Below, one piece after another: positions 37,352 through 46,598 of a stretch of 64,000 nucleotides of DNA. Within the stretch, counting starts at the first letter, position 1. Each line of letters starts with the position of its first letter. This stretch comes from Paenibacillus sp. LHD-38 (GTDB lineage Bacteria > Bacillota > Bacilli > Paenibacillales > Paenibacillaceae). The stretch covers positions 1 to 64,000 of the forward strand of contig NZ_JAVIFU010000007.1 of NCBI RefSeq assembly GCF_031157315.1, given 5' to 3'. The notes beneath the pieces were generated by a model, which worked only from the letters and a program-made list of their open reading frames with translations, was not told the origin of the DNA and did no database searches. The position numbers and the translations under genes were made by a program.

Positions 37352-38677
37352 GTGAGCAAACGGAAGCTGTATGCAGCGGAATATGTCTATGCAAACGGAG
37401 CGTTTCAGAAAGATTTTGCAATCGTGGTGGAGAACGGCGTCATCGCGGAGGTTGGACCTTCGCTAAAGGTATCCGCTGCGTTTCCTGATGCCGAGCTTGT
37501 CCGCTGGGAAGGGAAAGCGATCGTGCCGGGCACGGTCAATGCGCATAATCATTCTTTTCAAAGCTTGCTGCGCGGCATCGCCATCGATAAATCGTTTATG
37601 GAATGGAGGGATCAAGCGTTGTACCGGTACACTCCGCTTCTTGATGAAGAAGCGGTCTATGCGGGAGCGCTGCTGGCTTTCGGGGAAATGATCAGGTATG
37701 GCGTCACGACCGTCAGCGACTTTTTCTATGTTCATAACGGCGGCACGGCCTATGACGAGGCGGTCATTCGAGCCGCGAAGGACGTAGGCATCCGGCTTGT
37801 TTTTGCCCGGACGATGTACGATTGGAGCGGCGCTCCCGCGGCGTACAGGGAGACAGTGGAAGAAGCCGTGGAACGGACTCGTTCTCTTGCTGTCAAATAC
37901 CAGGGTGACCCGATGGTCACGGTCCATCCGGCGCCACACAGCCCGCACGCGGCTTCGCCGGAAATGATTAAGGCCGGACATCGGCTTGCGATCGAGCTGG
38001 ATACCCCTTTCCATATCCATGTCGCGGAAGAAATGTTTGAGGTCGAGGAGACATTAAGGTATTACGGTCTTAGGCCGCTTCATTATTTGGACTCATTAGG
38101 CGTATTGGATGAACGGATGATCGCCATTCATTTGGTATGGTTGGACGATTCGGAAGTCGAGCTGATTGGCAGCCGTGGCGGCTCGCTGGCTTATTGTCCC
38201 TCCAGCAATATGTTTCTCGCAGACGGCGTCACCCGAATCCCTGACCTCTTGAAATCAGGCGTAAAAGTTTCCTTGGGAACGGACGGGGGCTGCAGCAACA
38301 ACCGGATCAGCGTATTTGAAGAAATGCGGATGTGCGCTTTGCTGCAAAAGGTTTCCCGGTTGGATGGGACCTGCATCACCGCGAATGACGTGTTCCGGAT
38401 GGGAACTGCGAGCGGCGCCGAAATGTTAAGACTGCAGACCGGTACGATCGAGGCCGGCAAAGCGGCGGACTTCACCGCGGTGAACATTCACGATTTGTCG
38501 TTGGCGCCAAAACGCGAATTGTTCGCAAATGTTGTATATGCCATGCAGCCGACCGCGATTGCCCATGTCGTCATCGACGGCAAACTCGTCTTCAGCAAAG
38601 GCGGATTATTAACCGTAGCCGAGCAAGAAATTAGTTCGCGGGTGAATCGGTTATTCGAGAAGTGGGGCGGCGCATGA
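37352..38677 (+). CDS. hutF: Formimidoylglutamate deiminase
   Basis: Amidohydrolase expected to deaminate N-formimino-L-glutamate to N-formyl-L-glutamate and ammonia. The start is GTG 37352: AAGGAGG (37339-37345) lies 6 nt before it and it follows the preceding stop directly. The same frame is open much further upstream, but that is antisense-style read-through inside the M20 gene. The 441 residues have the metal motif VNAHNHSFQSLLRG, HPAPHSPHA, FHIHVAEE and the metal Asp in LGTDGGCSNN. HutF versus a related ATZ/TRZ-type deaminase is decided mainly by the operon. Confidence 0.85.
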   Translation: MSKRKLYAAEYVYANGAFQKDFAIVVENGVIAEVGPSLKVSAAFPDAELVRWEGKAIVPGTVNAHNHSFQSLLRGIAIDKSFMEWRDQALYRYTPLLDEEAVYAGALLAFGEMIRYGVTTVSDFFYVHNGGTAYDEAVIRAAKDVGIRLVFARTMYDWSGAPAAYRETVEEAVERTRSLAVKYQGDPMVTVHPAPHSPHAASPEMIKAGHRLAIELDTPFHIHVAEEMFEVEETLRYYGLRPLHYLDSLGVLDERMIAIHLVWLDDSEVELIGSRGGSLAYCPSSNMFLADGVTRIPDLLKSGVKVSLGTDGGCSNNRISVFEEMRMCALLQKVSRLDGTCITANDVFRMGTASGAEMLRLQTGTIEAGKAADFTAVNIHDLSLAPKRELFANVVYAMQPTAIAHVVIDGKLVFSKGGLLTVAEQEISSRVNRLFEKWGGA

Positions 38678-38752
38678 ATGACCTAATCGGATAGGCGGCG
38701 TGTATGATCCGTCAGCTAGTTCTTAGCTGTTGTACTGAGAATGCAAATTATT

Positions 38753-39040
38753 ATGGAGGAGAAAGACTCAGAAAAGCTCACTATAAAAAAGTTTTTAGTG
38801 TTTAACGGAAATGACCTGTTACCAACTGGTGATATATCTTTTGACTATGATGTAGGTGACATCGTTGGGAGTGGTGGTAAGGTTGCCGACATGAAGCGGC
38901 TGCCTTCTCCTCGCTCTTTGAGAGGCACAACATTAAAGGACGAATTTGAGACGAACTCTGTCTCCAACCATCGGAACCGGTCCGATTATATCCTAATGGG
39001 AGTTGTAGAAACCCTGGTAGGACAAGGTCTCGGCAGATAA
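38753..39040 (+). CDS. Uncertain small open reading frame
   Basis: A 95-residue reading (ATG 38753; also ATG 38741) with no family I recognise, no clear ribosome binding site, no signal peptide and no membrane segment. It lies between hutF and the truncated sigma factor. The region may be decayed sequence rather than a gene. Confidence 0.2.
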   Translation: MEEKDSEKLTIKKFLVFNGNDLLPTGDISFDYDVGDIVGSGGKVADMKRLPSPRSLRGTTLKDEFETNSVSNHRNRSDYILMGVVETLVGQGLGR

Positions 39041-39092
39041 TATCGGATTACCGAGGATAGCTGTTCCATCACTGGCAGAGATAAGGCCTAGT

Positions 39093-39629
39093 TTGGTTTT
39101 TACATCGGGTTGTGTCCACAACGTCAAAAAATTCGACAATACTGGGGAGGATCTCGAGGACCTGATCTCGATCGGAATGATCGGATTAATCAAGGCAATC
39201 GAGAACTTCCAAACCAGGAAAGGCACGAAGCTCGCGACGTTCGCGGCTCGTAGTATCGAGAATGAAATACTTATGCATCTGCGGTCTTTGAAGAAGACGC
39301 GGAAGGACGTGTCTCTTCATTATCCGATTGGCACGGACAAGGAAGGCGACGAAATTACGTTGATCGATATCCTCGGCACGGAGGCTGATGATATCGTGGA
39401 AAAGGTGCAGTTGAAGATTGAGAAATCGAAGATCTATAAAAACCTCGATATACTCGATGACCGCGAGAAGGAAGTTGTTATTGGCCGCTTTGGTTTAGAG
39501 CATGGCGGGGATGAGCGGACGCAGCGGGAGATTGCGAAGGAGCTTGGGATCTCGCGGAGTTATGTGTCGCGGATTGAGAAGAGGGCGCTCATGAAGCTTT
39601 ATCATGAGTTTTATAAGGCGAAGAGGTAA
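39093..39629 (+). pseudogene. Sigma-K-like sporulation sigma factor lacking its N-terminus
   Basis: From [19 protein letters not shown] onward the sequence follows sigma-K of Bacillus closely, through [33 protein letters not shown] and the region-4 helix-turn-helix [20 protein letters not shown]. The first 60 or so residues of the family (pro-sequence and the start of region 2) are missing, and the bases before 39120 do not code for them in any frame I checked. The apparent ATG 39093 has no ribosome binding site. Sigma-K genes are known to be split by excisable elements in some species, but here no recombinase is present. A second, more decayed copy is at 22330-22610. Confidence 0.75.
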
Positions 39630-39650
39630 CATTGTGGGAAGACAAGATCT

Positions 39651-39698
39651 CATTACTGGCAGCGATGAGGTCAGGGGTTCGATCCCCTAGGCTACACC
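39651..39698 (+). repeat. Left tRNA-Ala-like 3'-half repeat
   Basis: The 33 nt at 39655-39687, starting ACTGGCAGCG and ending TTCGATCCCC, recur exactly at 47391-47423. The sequence looks like the 3' half of a tRNA: anticodon-like loop CTGGCAG (GGC, Ala), 3' stem, AGGTC, T arm with TTCGATC, then TAGGCTACACC resembling an acceptor end. No 5' half is present, so it is not a working tRNA. Together the repeats bracket the LuxR-Hedgehog cassette. A shorter relative (ACTGGCAGAGATAAGG) is at 39071-39086. Confidence 0.65.
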
Positions 39699-39713
39699 TT
39701 AAAGAAAACATTG

Positions 39714-39748
39714 AAGTCTACGATTAATTTCGTGGACTTTCTTATTTT
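39714..39748 (+). terminator. Intrinsic terminator downstream of the tRNA-like repeat
   Basis: AAGTCTACGA (39714-39723) pairs with TCGTGGACTT (39730-39739, one G-T pair), followed by TCTTATTTT. Confidence 0.65.
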
Positions 39749-39836
39749 GATGGATTGTCTAGGGGAGATGAACATTTATGGGTAAACAAAATTTGCATTG
39801 TCCCATAATGTAACACTAATTAAATAGAGTTACAGC

Positions 39837-39890
39837 CAAGCCGAGTGATATTCAGGATCTTCTCCTGACTGACGCTCGGCTTTTTCTCGC
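39837..39890 (+). terminator. Nested-hairpin terminator in the LuxR-gene leader
   Basis: AAGCCGAG pairs with CTCGGCTT and encloses a second hairpin TCAGGA-TCTTC-TCCTGA; TTTTT follows. It is about 160 nt before the LuxR start. The decayed copy at 16262-16311 keeps the same two-stem shape with different bases, including an extended inner stem, which points to selection on structure. It could end upstream transcription or act as an attenuator. Confidence 0.65.
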
Positions 39891-40047
39891 TCTTTGTCCC
39901 GATAAACATATTTTATGTTCCATTAAATCCGAATCCACTATCATGAAAGGAAATTTTGTGTGAATCATCTGTTTAAGAGGGAGGAATATGATAGCCTTTC
40001 CGTGAATACAACATAAAATGGAAAAAATGAGAAAAGGAAGAATGAAT

Positions 40048-42708
40048 ATGACGGATTACAATAAAGCGGCAGAGCCTTATCAGGTGGAAGGGCTGCTGAA
40101 AACGAAGCTCTATTTGCCCGATAGTTCCCCATCTCACATAACGCGGAGCAGGCTGAATCAACAGCTCGAACGTTCACTGGACGCTCGTCTCACAACGGTT
40201 GTCGCGCCGCCCGGATTCGGCAAGTCGACGCTTGTAAGCGGTTGGATTCGGCAAGCAGGGCTGAAAAGCGGCTGGGTGTCCCTTGATGCCAGGGAGAATG
40301 ATCCACTGCGATTTTGGCGTTATTTGCGAGGCTCGGTCGAGCAAGCGCTCCATGTAAATCTTTATGCGGAAGCCGGCCTTGGCGGGTTCGAATCCGCCGA
40401 GAGGCTATCGGCACAGCTGCTGCATACCTTGATCGAATTATCGCATCAAGGCGAGCCTTTGATGCTTGTCCTCGATGATTATCATGTGATTGCAACGGAA
40501 TCTATACACGAAGCGCTCTATGACTGGCTGGGCAAATTGCCTTCGACGATTCACCTTACGCTAATCAGCCGGCATGAAATCCCGATTCCGTTAGGGGCCT
40601 TGCGGGCCAATGGAAGGCTGAATGAGCTCAGCTTGTCCGATCTGCGTTTCACTGATGTAGAAATTGATTCTTATTGGCACAAACAGACCGGAGCTCCTCC
40701 GGATGGCAAGACCCTTCGTCATCTCGTTCGCAATACGGAAGGATGGGCTGCTATGCTGCAGTTATCAGCGTTATCCTATTCTGCCGGACAATTCAATGAC
40801 GTTATCAAGCCGCTGACCGGACGCAATCGGCATGTGGCTGATTATTTGATGGAAGAGGTATACAGTCATATGGCTGAAGAAACCAAGCGCTTCATGTTCC
40901 AGACCTCGATTCTTGATCGATTATGCCCTTCTTTGTGCAGCGCGGTTATGAATGAGTCCGATGCAGGAGGTAGAATTCAAGAGCTCGTACGCCGGGGATT
41001 GTTCCTGATTCCGCTTGATGATGAACGAGAGTGGTATCGGTATCATCATCTGTTTGCGGATTTTCTGCGCGTCAAGCTCCAGGACGAAGAACAAGCAGAG
41101 ACCGCCATGTTGCATGGCCGAGCGGCTAAATGGTACGAACGCCACGGCTTCCTGGAGGAAGCCATTGAGCATGCGCTATTCGCTGGAGACGAGCGCAGGG
41201 CGGCAACATGGATGCAGCAGCATGCCCATAACTGGTTGAAGGTCAGAGAGACGGTGATGCTTCGCCGCTGGCTCGAGCGATTGTCTGTGCATACCGTGAA
41301 CGAAACAGGCAACCTGCTGCTCTTGCTCTGGATTGATCTGATGGATGGACAGACAGGATTGGCCGATGTGCTGCTCCGCAAGCTGAATACAGCGCTTGAG
41401 AGTATGAAAGTCGAGCCGCAGGCCTCGGGATTCTTCCGTATGCGGGAAGAGGTCCGGATTATTGAGAATTTTCATTCCGTCATGAGCGGAAACTTCGATC
41501 GTGCGCTTGCGCTTATTCAAGAGTACGGTGAGAGAGAGGACTTGCCTGATCCTGAGACACCGCTGCTGCTTAGCCTGGGACTTGAGCTTAATGAGGGAAC
41601 GATTCCGTTTATTCGCGGGACCTTCGGCTTTAACGGCCGGATTGATAATGCCGAGAGCTATCACCGCGCATACGGAGAATTTATCGAGAAGAACGGTCTG
41701 CATGAGAGTGCTTATACTTCCTACCAGCAGACCGCAATGGCAGAGGTTTGTTATTTGCGCAACAAGCTGTCCCTCGCGCGAAGCTATGCGGAAGAAGGAC
41801 TCCGGTTAGGCAGGAAATTCGGTACGATCGGCTCTTACGTACCGGCAGTACTCCTATTATCGAATATTCTAATCGCGGAACGGCGAATTCACGCATCGTT
41901 AGAGGTCATGGAGGAGGCGATGAGGCATATGCGGCACCATCATCAGCATACGTCAGCCTGGTACAGCAAGCTTGCGGCAAGCACGGTACTGCGTCAGCTT
42001 CAATTAGGGAATCCGTTGACTGCGCGCGAATGGGCGGATGAGCGCAAACGGATGGCTGCGGAACGGACAACCTCAAGGAGTGTCTTGTTTCCTAACGATG
42101 AAGATTTCATCTATATCCAGATCTTAATGGGGATAGGGGAATGGGAAGAGGCCTGCGAGAGAGCGCTTGATGCACTGACTATCGCAGAGACACGGGGGAA
42201 TCAATTAAGCGAGCTCCAGGCGCTCCTCCTGCTTAGTGAGATCTATGCGAACAGGAATAATTCTGTCGAGAGCGGACGCCTGCTGCTTACAGCGGTACGG
42301 GTTGGATGTCAGCAGGGATGCATCCGGCCATTCCTGGATGCGGGACCTGCTGTTATGGAGCGTCTGGGCAAATACGAGTCGGCTTCTTCCCACTCCTCTG
42401 TGTGGTCCGAACAAGAGCTGGTCTTTATCCAAATGTTGGGCCATCATTCGGAAAATGCTGTTGCGGGGGATGTCCAGGCAGTTGCATTGTCCTCCAGAGG
42501 CTCCATGGATGCCCTGACTGCAAGAGAAAGGGAGGTATTGATCCTTATGGCGCAAGGGTTATCGAATAAAGCCATTGCAGCCGAGCTTGTCCTGACGGAA
42601 GGAACCGTGAAGCTTCATCTCCATCGGGTGTATAGCAAGCTGCAGGCGCAGGGCCGGGTACAGGCTATTCGAATTGCGGAGAACAGCGGACTGCTAGGAA
42701 AGTTATAA
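40048..42708 (+). CDS. LuxR-family ATP-binding regulator (LAL/MalT-like STAND ATPase)
   Basis: Large cytoplasmic transcription activator of 886 residues. ATG 40048 is chosen because AAAAGGAAG lies 7 nt upstream; earlier in-frame ATGs (40018, 40042) are poorly placed. Walker A is APPGFGKSTL (about 55-64) and Walker B LMLVLDDYH. A helical TPR-like middle section follows, and a C-terminal LuxR helix-turn-helix (LTAREREVLILMAQGLSNKA, about 825-886). MalT-type proteins bind ATP and an inducer, oligomerise and activate nearby genes. It lies 87 nt before the FAD-oxidoreductase/Ig/Hedgehog operon on the same strand and is the obvious candidate to control it. Inducer unknown. Confidence 0.92.
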   Translation: MTDYNKAAEPYQVEGLLKTKLYLPDSSPSHITRSRLNQQLERSLDARLTTVVAPPGFGKSTLVSGWIRQAGLKSGWVSLDARENDPLRFWRYLRGSVEQALHVNLYAEAGLGGFESAERLSAQLLHTLIELSHQGEPLMLVLDDYHVIATESIHEALYDWLGKLPSTIHLTLISRHEIPIPLGALRANGRLNELSLSDLRFTDVEIDSYWHKQTGAPPDGKTLRHLVRNTEGWAAMLQLSALSYSAGQFNDVIKPLTGRNRHVADYLMEEVYSHMAEETKRFMFQTSILDRLCPSLCSAVMNESDAGGRIQELVRRGLFLIPLDDEREWYRYHHLFADFLRVKLQDEEQAETAMLHGRAAKWYERHGFLEEAIEHALFAGDERRAATWMQQHAHNWLKVRETVMLRRWLERLSVHTVNETGNLLLLLWIDLMDGQTGLADVLLRKLNTALESMKVEPQASGFFRMREEVRIIENFHSVMSGNFDRALALIQEYGEREDLPDPETPLLLSLGLELNEGTIPFIRGTFGFNGRIDNAESYHRAYGEFIEKNGLHESAYTSYQQTAMAEVCYLRNKLSLARSYAEEGLRLGRKFGTIGSYVPAVLLLSNILIAERRIHASLEVMEEAMRHMRHHHQHTSAWYSKLAASTVLRQLQLGNPLTAREWADERKRMAAERTTSRSVLFPNDEDFIYIQILMGIGEWEEACERALDALTIAETRGNQLSELQALLLLSEIYANRNNSVESGRLLLTAVRVGCQQGCIRPFLDAGPAVMERLGKYESASSHSSVWSEQELVFIQMLGHHSENAVAGDVQAVALSSRGSMDALTAREREVLILMAQGLSNKAIAAELVLTEGTVKLHLHRVYSKLQAQGRVQAIRIAENSGLLGKL

Positions 42709-42795
42709 CCTTCTTCTATATCTTTCGATAGACGCTGCCCGGCCTCATGCAGAGGTAAGATGGGGGCATAACGAAAGAGAGGAGGAGAAATAACG

Positions 42796-44043
42796 GTGAG
42801 AACGGACTACGATGTCATTATTGTCGGGGCTCGAATAGCAGGCGCAACGCTTGCCTATGAGCTGGGGCGAGCCGGTTATGAGGTGCTGCTCGTCGATAAA
42901 GGGCGTTTTCCCAGTGACGTGCTGTCCACCCATAATTTATTCAATAATTCGCTGGCGATGTTGAGAGAGATGGGCGTATTGGATAGGCTGCTCGCAACGG
43001 GAACACCCACTTATAAGCGGGCCTATGTACAGTTCGAGGATGCAATCATTGAAGGGATATTTCCCGAGGTGAATGGAGAATCCGAATGCCTGTGCATTCG
43101 CCGGATCTATCTGGACCGCATTTTATTCGAACACGCCTGTTCGCTGGAACATGTCCATACTCTGCAACATTTTCGGGTGACCGGTCTGCTGCGCGAAGAA
43201 GAGGTTGTTACGGGAGTCGAGGGGGTACAATCCGGCGGAGAAGCCGTGCAATATACAGCCAAGCTTGTTGTTGGAGCGGATGGCAGACGGTCAACGATAC
43301 GCTCATTGGCAGGAAGCAAATGTCTGACGTCAATGCCAACCGACTTTGCTTCTTATGTGGGTTACTTCAAAGGTTTTCGCCAAGAACATGAGCCTTGTTC
43401 GGAATTTTATAAGCGCGGGGAATTTATCGCGATCGTGTTCCCGACCAGTGATCAGCTTCATGTTGTCGGACTCATGTATCCGTTGACTAACACGGACTTG
43501 ATCAGCCGAATGAAACCGAACGCGGAGACGGGCTTTCGGGAAGCTATTCAATCCGGCTTCGGAGAAACATCATTTACCTTGAGGCTTCAGGAAGCGGAAG
43601 CGGCTGGTCCGATTCGCGGTCTGCTGGGCTATGACAACGATTGGCATGAAGCAATGGGCAAAGGGTGGGCCTTGATTGGCGATGCTCTGTCTTTCAAGGA
43701 TCCTGCGTTCGGGCAGGGCATGCATGATGCCATGTATAGCGCCAGGCTGCTGAAGGAGGTACTTGGCCGGCATGGATTGGAGAACTTCCAGTGGGAGAAG
43801 ATGGCGGCGCATTATGAAAGCGAGCTGACTAACAAGTTTCAGCCTCTGTTTCGATTAGCCTGCGAGATGACTCGCAATGTGCCGTATACACCGGAGCAAA
43901 TAGCGGTCAATCACCTCATTGCCGTTCATCCGCAGGCAACAAGCGCCTTTCTCGGCATGTATAATCATGCGAACGAGCCTGGGAAGCTGGGGAGGTTAAT
44001 CGGTGAAATTCTATCTAATTCAATTATTCAGGAGGAAATCTAA
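42796..44043 (+). CDS. FAD-dependent oxidoreductase (group A monooxygenase / geranylgeranyl-reductase-like)
   Basis: Cytoplasmic flavoenzyme of 415 residues with a GTG start behind AGGAGG. The N-terminal dinucleotide fold is clear (DVIIVGARIAGATLAYELGR), a second motif LVVGADGRRSTIR follows, and GDALSFKDPAFGQGMHDAM binds the FAD ribityl part. This layout is shared by aromatic hydroxylases, halogenases and reductases acting on small metabolites; the substrate cannot be inferred. Its stop shares one base with the start of the 851-residue protein gene, so the two are translationally coupled, an odd partnership of a small-molecule enzyme with a structural protein. Confidence 0.85.
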   Translation: MRTDYDVIIVGARIAGATLAYELGRAGYEVLLVDKGRFPSDVLSTHNLFNNSLAMLREMGVLDRLLATGTPTYKRAYVQFEDAIIEGIFPEVNGESECLCIRRIYLDRILFEHACSLEHVHTLQHFRVTGLLREEEVVTGVEGVQSGGEAVQYTAKLVVGADGRRSTIRSLAGSKCLTSMPTDFASYVGYFKGFRQEHEPCSEFYKRGEFIAIVFPTSDQLHVVGLMYPLTNTDLISRMKPNAETGFREAIQSGFGETSFTLRLQEAEAAGPIRGLLGYDNDWHEAMGKGWALIGDALSFKDPAFGQGMHDAMYSARLLKEVLGRHGLENFQWEKMAAHYESELTNKFQPLFRLACEMTRNVPYTPEQIAVNHLIAVHPQATSAFLGMYNHANEPGKLGRLIGEILSNSIIQEEI

Positions 44044-46598
44044 TGTCCAAAGAACCGATGATTAAGCTTCAGCCGGGGGGCCAAGCGCCTATATTAAGCT
44101 ACAATGTTCCGGAAGGGACTACTTATAGCGGCAGAAATTTTATTGATTTGCAGTTTTCAGAGAGCTATTTCAAGCCCAGCACCGCTGGGGCAGCATCGCT
44201 TGTTGTTGAGCCTGCACTTGATCAAAACGGCGCGTATTCGCAACATGACTTGAAAACGCTTGGAATTGATGCAGCGGAAGTCGAACGGATGGAGCTCCAG
44301 GGCAAGAAGCTTAACCTTTATCGTTCCTTATCCGGAAACTTGACCTATAACTTTCTCGATAACGAGGTGAATAAGGAAAATCCTTTAGTATCCAGTACTT
44401 CCGGACTTCGTCCGCTTGCGGGCGGCGATCCAATCGTTGCGATGAGGCCAATCGAAGATCCGGACCCGGAACCAGACCCGGATCCAATCCCAATCGACTT
44501 GTCGGTGGAAATCACATCGCCGGCTGCGGGCGCTACGATCAATGGTCCATTTACCGGTGCGTCCTTTAATATCACGGGCACAGCTGTCGTATCCTCCGGC
44601 GGCGGAACGATCAAGAAAGTTGAGGTGCAGGTTGGGAACGGGGCCTTCCAGACGGCTGCTGTAACCGGCGGAACCTGGACGCTTGCGAACGTCGTAGTGA
44701 CTACAGCGGGAGCACTCAAGCTTGCAGCCAGGGCGACACATAGCGGTGGAACCACAAGCTTGCGGCAGATCAATGTGAATGTGGCCCTCGCACCGCAGCC
44801 GGACACACAATTGCCTACTGTTCAGATTGTATCTCCTGCAGCCGGCCAAATGCTCCCCGGTACAGGAAGCACCGTCTCGTTCAAGGTAGAAGGAACGGCA
44901 TCGGATAATAAGCTGCTCACCAAAGTGGAGTTATCCGTCGATGGTCAAGCGCTTATGTTGACAGAGACAGGCAATGGATGGGCGAATTGGTCCAAAACCA
45001 TTACGCTCGCTGCTGGCACACATACACTCGTTGCCAAAGCTACCGACGGCAATAACAATACGAATAATCACAGCTTGACGGTCAGCGTGGATACGACAGC
45101 TCCCAGAATCACCATTTCCAAGCCGCTTGGCAATACCGAAATAACAGGCAGCGAGCTCCAGGGTGCAATGATCGAGGTTACCGGAACCGCACAAGACGAG
45201 AATGGCATTCGGAAGGTCGAGCTTTCCTTGGGCTTAAGCCCAGTATTGATAGAAGCTCAACCCAAGGCGCCGGGAGACTGGTCAGAATGGAAGGGGTTTC
45301 TATTAGTCAAGGAACCTGGACTTCAGACTATTCATGCTATAACAACCGATAAGGCCGGCAATACGGCGGCGACAACAGTGGCCGTAAGGGTTGTCATCAT
45401 GCCGGAAGTCGTCTCCAGACTGAAGCGCCTTATTATTGTTGAGCAGTACCGGCTCTCTTCTTATCTTGGCAATTATGGAGCGGGCCGGACGCTAAAAACG
45501 TTCTCGCTACTGCCAGGGGAAAAGTCCAAGATCAGCGTGCGAAGCTACACCCAGAGCGAGACAACATCCAAGAGTGCCTCCAGTGTAGTGGATTCATTCA
45601 CGGATGAGAGCGCGATTGATCTGGAGAAATCGATGGCTAACGAACAATCCAATAGAAAAGGTTACGAAGAAAGCTTCAAATACAAGGTGAGTGCAGAGGC
45701 CAAGGCGAGTTGGGGCTTCGGAAGCGCTTCAATCAACGGAGAAGTAAGCGGAGGCACGAATGGCGCAAGGGAGGAATTTGCGAAAAATATGTCGAATGCC
45801 GTTCAGAAGCATGTGGCGAAAGCATCATCCAACCGTGACATGCAGGTTAACACAAGCTATGAGACAAAGACATCTTCCTCTGAAGAAACGGCTATCGTTA
45901 GAGAGATTGAGAATATCAATGTCGGCCGGACACTTAACTTCGTGTTCCGCCAAATGAATCAGGAGTTTATTACGCTCCTTCATCTGACTGATATCCGAAT
46001 TGGATTTTTCAGCGTAGATATGGTTAATGGGAAGGAAGTGCCCGCCTATCGTGAAGTGACGCTGCCTCAGCTTGACGCTCTGCTGAACGACACGATTGTA
46101 CCTGATAAACGGGCGGTTGTCCGCAAGTCGATTCTGCATCAGCTGGTTAATGTGTTCGATTATAAGGATCGGCATCATACCTTTGTTGAGGATATCGTTA
46201 TGAAGGATACGGAAGGAAAAGATATCCCCTATTCCAACTATTTGCGCGTGAAAAAGGACTATACGTCAACCTACAAGGATGAAGCATCAGGGACGGAAAT
46301 ACAGGTGGCGGGCATCATAACAGCGGCGAATAAGCATGTGCTTCGCACGGAAGGAATGATTGTGGAGGCGCTGCTTGGACAGGGGAATGCGCTTGACGAA
46401 TATTCGGAGAACTTGCAAAAAGAAACAATTCGCGCCAAAAAGCTGGAAAACGATCTGTTGCGGGAGCGCCAGCAGCGGGAGGACCATGCACAGCAAATCT
46501 TGAATAATCGTGACAGTGCGACTGCAGCTATTTATGCGAAGCTGTTCTACCCGCCGGTAAGCAAGGAAGAGACTGCAGAGGTTAAATCCGATGAGTGA
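44043..46598 (+). CDS. 851-residue protein with three Ig-like domains and a long helical C-terminal region
   Basis: I do not recognise this protein as a whole. Residues 1-140 form an unassigned N-terminal domain. An acidic Asp/Pro hinge ([11 protein letters not shown]) leads to three bacterial Ig-like beta domains (about 152-247, 256-350, 352-455) with [10 protein letters not shown] and [12 protein letters not shown] motifs. Residues 457-780 form an uncharacterised region rich in Ser, Lys and Glu with alternating amphipathic segments ([38 protein letters not shown]), and about 785-830 is a predicted coiled coil. There is no signal peptide, membrane helix or sorting motif. It starts within the previous stop and its own end overlaps the Hedgehog-like gene by 8 nt, so the two proteins are probably made in fixed proportion. 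Ribosome binding site AGGAGG. A scaffold, secreted fibre or toxin-like role is speculation. Confidence 0.8.
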   Translation: MSKEPMIKLQPGGQAPILSYNVPEGTTYSGRNFIDLQFSESYFKPSTAGAASLVVEPALDQNGAYSQHDLKTLGIDAAEVERMELQGKKLNLYRSLSGNLTYNFLDNEVNKENPLVSSTSGLRPLAGGDPIVAMRPIEDPDPEPDPDPIPIDLSVEITSPAAGATINGPFTGASFNITGTAVVSSGGGTIKKVEVQVGNGAFQTAAVTGGTWTLANVVVTTAGALKLAARATHSGGTTSLRQINVNVALAPQPDTQLPTVQIVSPAAGQMLPGTGSTVSFKVEGTASDNKLLTKVELSVDGQALMLTETGNGWANWSKTITLAAGTHTLVAKATDGNNNTNNHSLTVSVDTTAPRITISKPLGNTEITGSELQGAMIEVTGTAQDENGIRKVELSLGLSPVLIEAQPKAPGDWSEWKGFLLVKEPGLQTIHAITTDKAGNTAATTVAVRVVIMPEVVSRLKRLIIVEQYRLSSYLGNYGAGRTLKTFSLLPGEKSKISVRSYTQSETTSKSASSVVDSFTDESAIDLEKSMANEQSNRKGYEESFKYKVSAEAKASWGFGSASINGEVSGGTNGAREEFAKNMSNAVQKHVAKASSNRDMQVNTSYETKTSSSEETAIVREIENINVGRTLNFVFRQMNQEFITLLHLTDIRIGFFSVDMVNGKEVPAYREVTLPQLDALLNDTIVPDKRAVVRKSILHQLVNVFDYKDRHHTFVEDIVMKDTEGKDIPYSNYLRVKKDYTSTYKDEASGTEIQVAGIITAANKHVLRTEGMIVEALLGQGNALDEYSENLQKETIRAKKLENDLLRERQQREDHAQQILNNRDSATAAIYAKLFYPPVSKEETAEVKSDE

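Noticed and set aside
39651..39698. Functional tRNA-Ala gene
   Set aside because: The 5' half is absent: upstream bases are the end of the sigma factor sequence and a spacer that cannot pair with the acceptor end.
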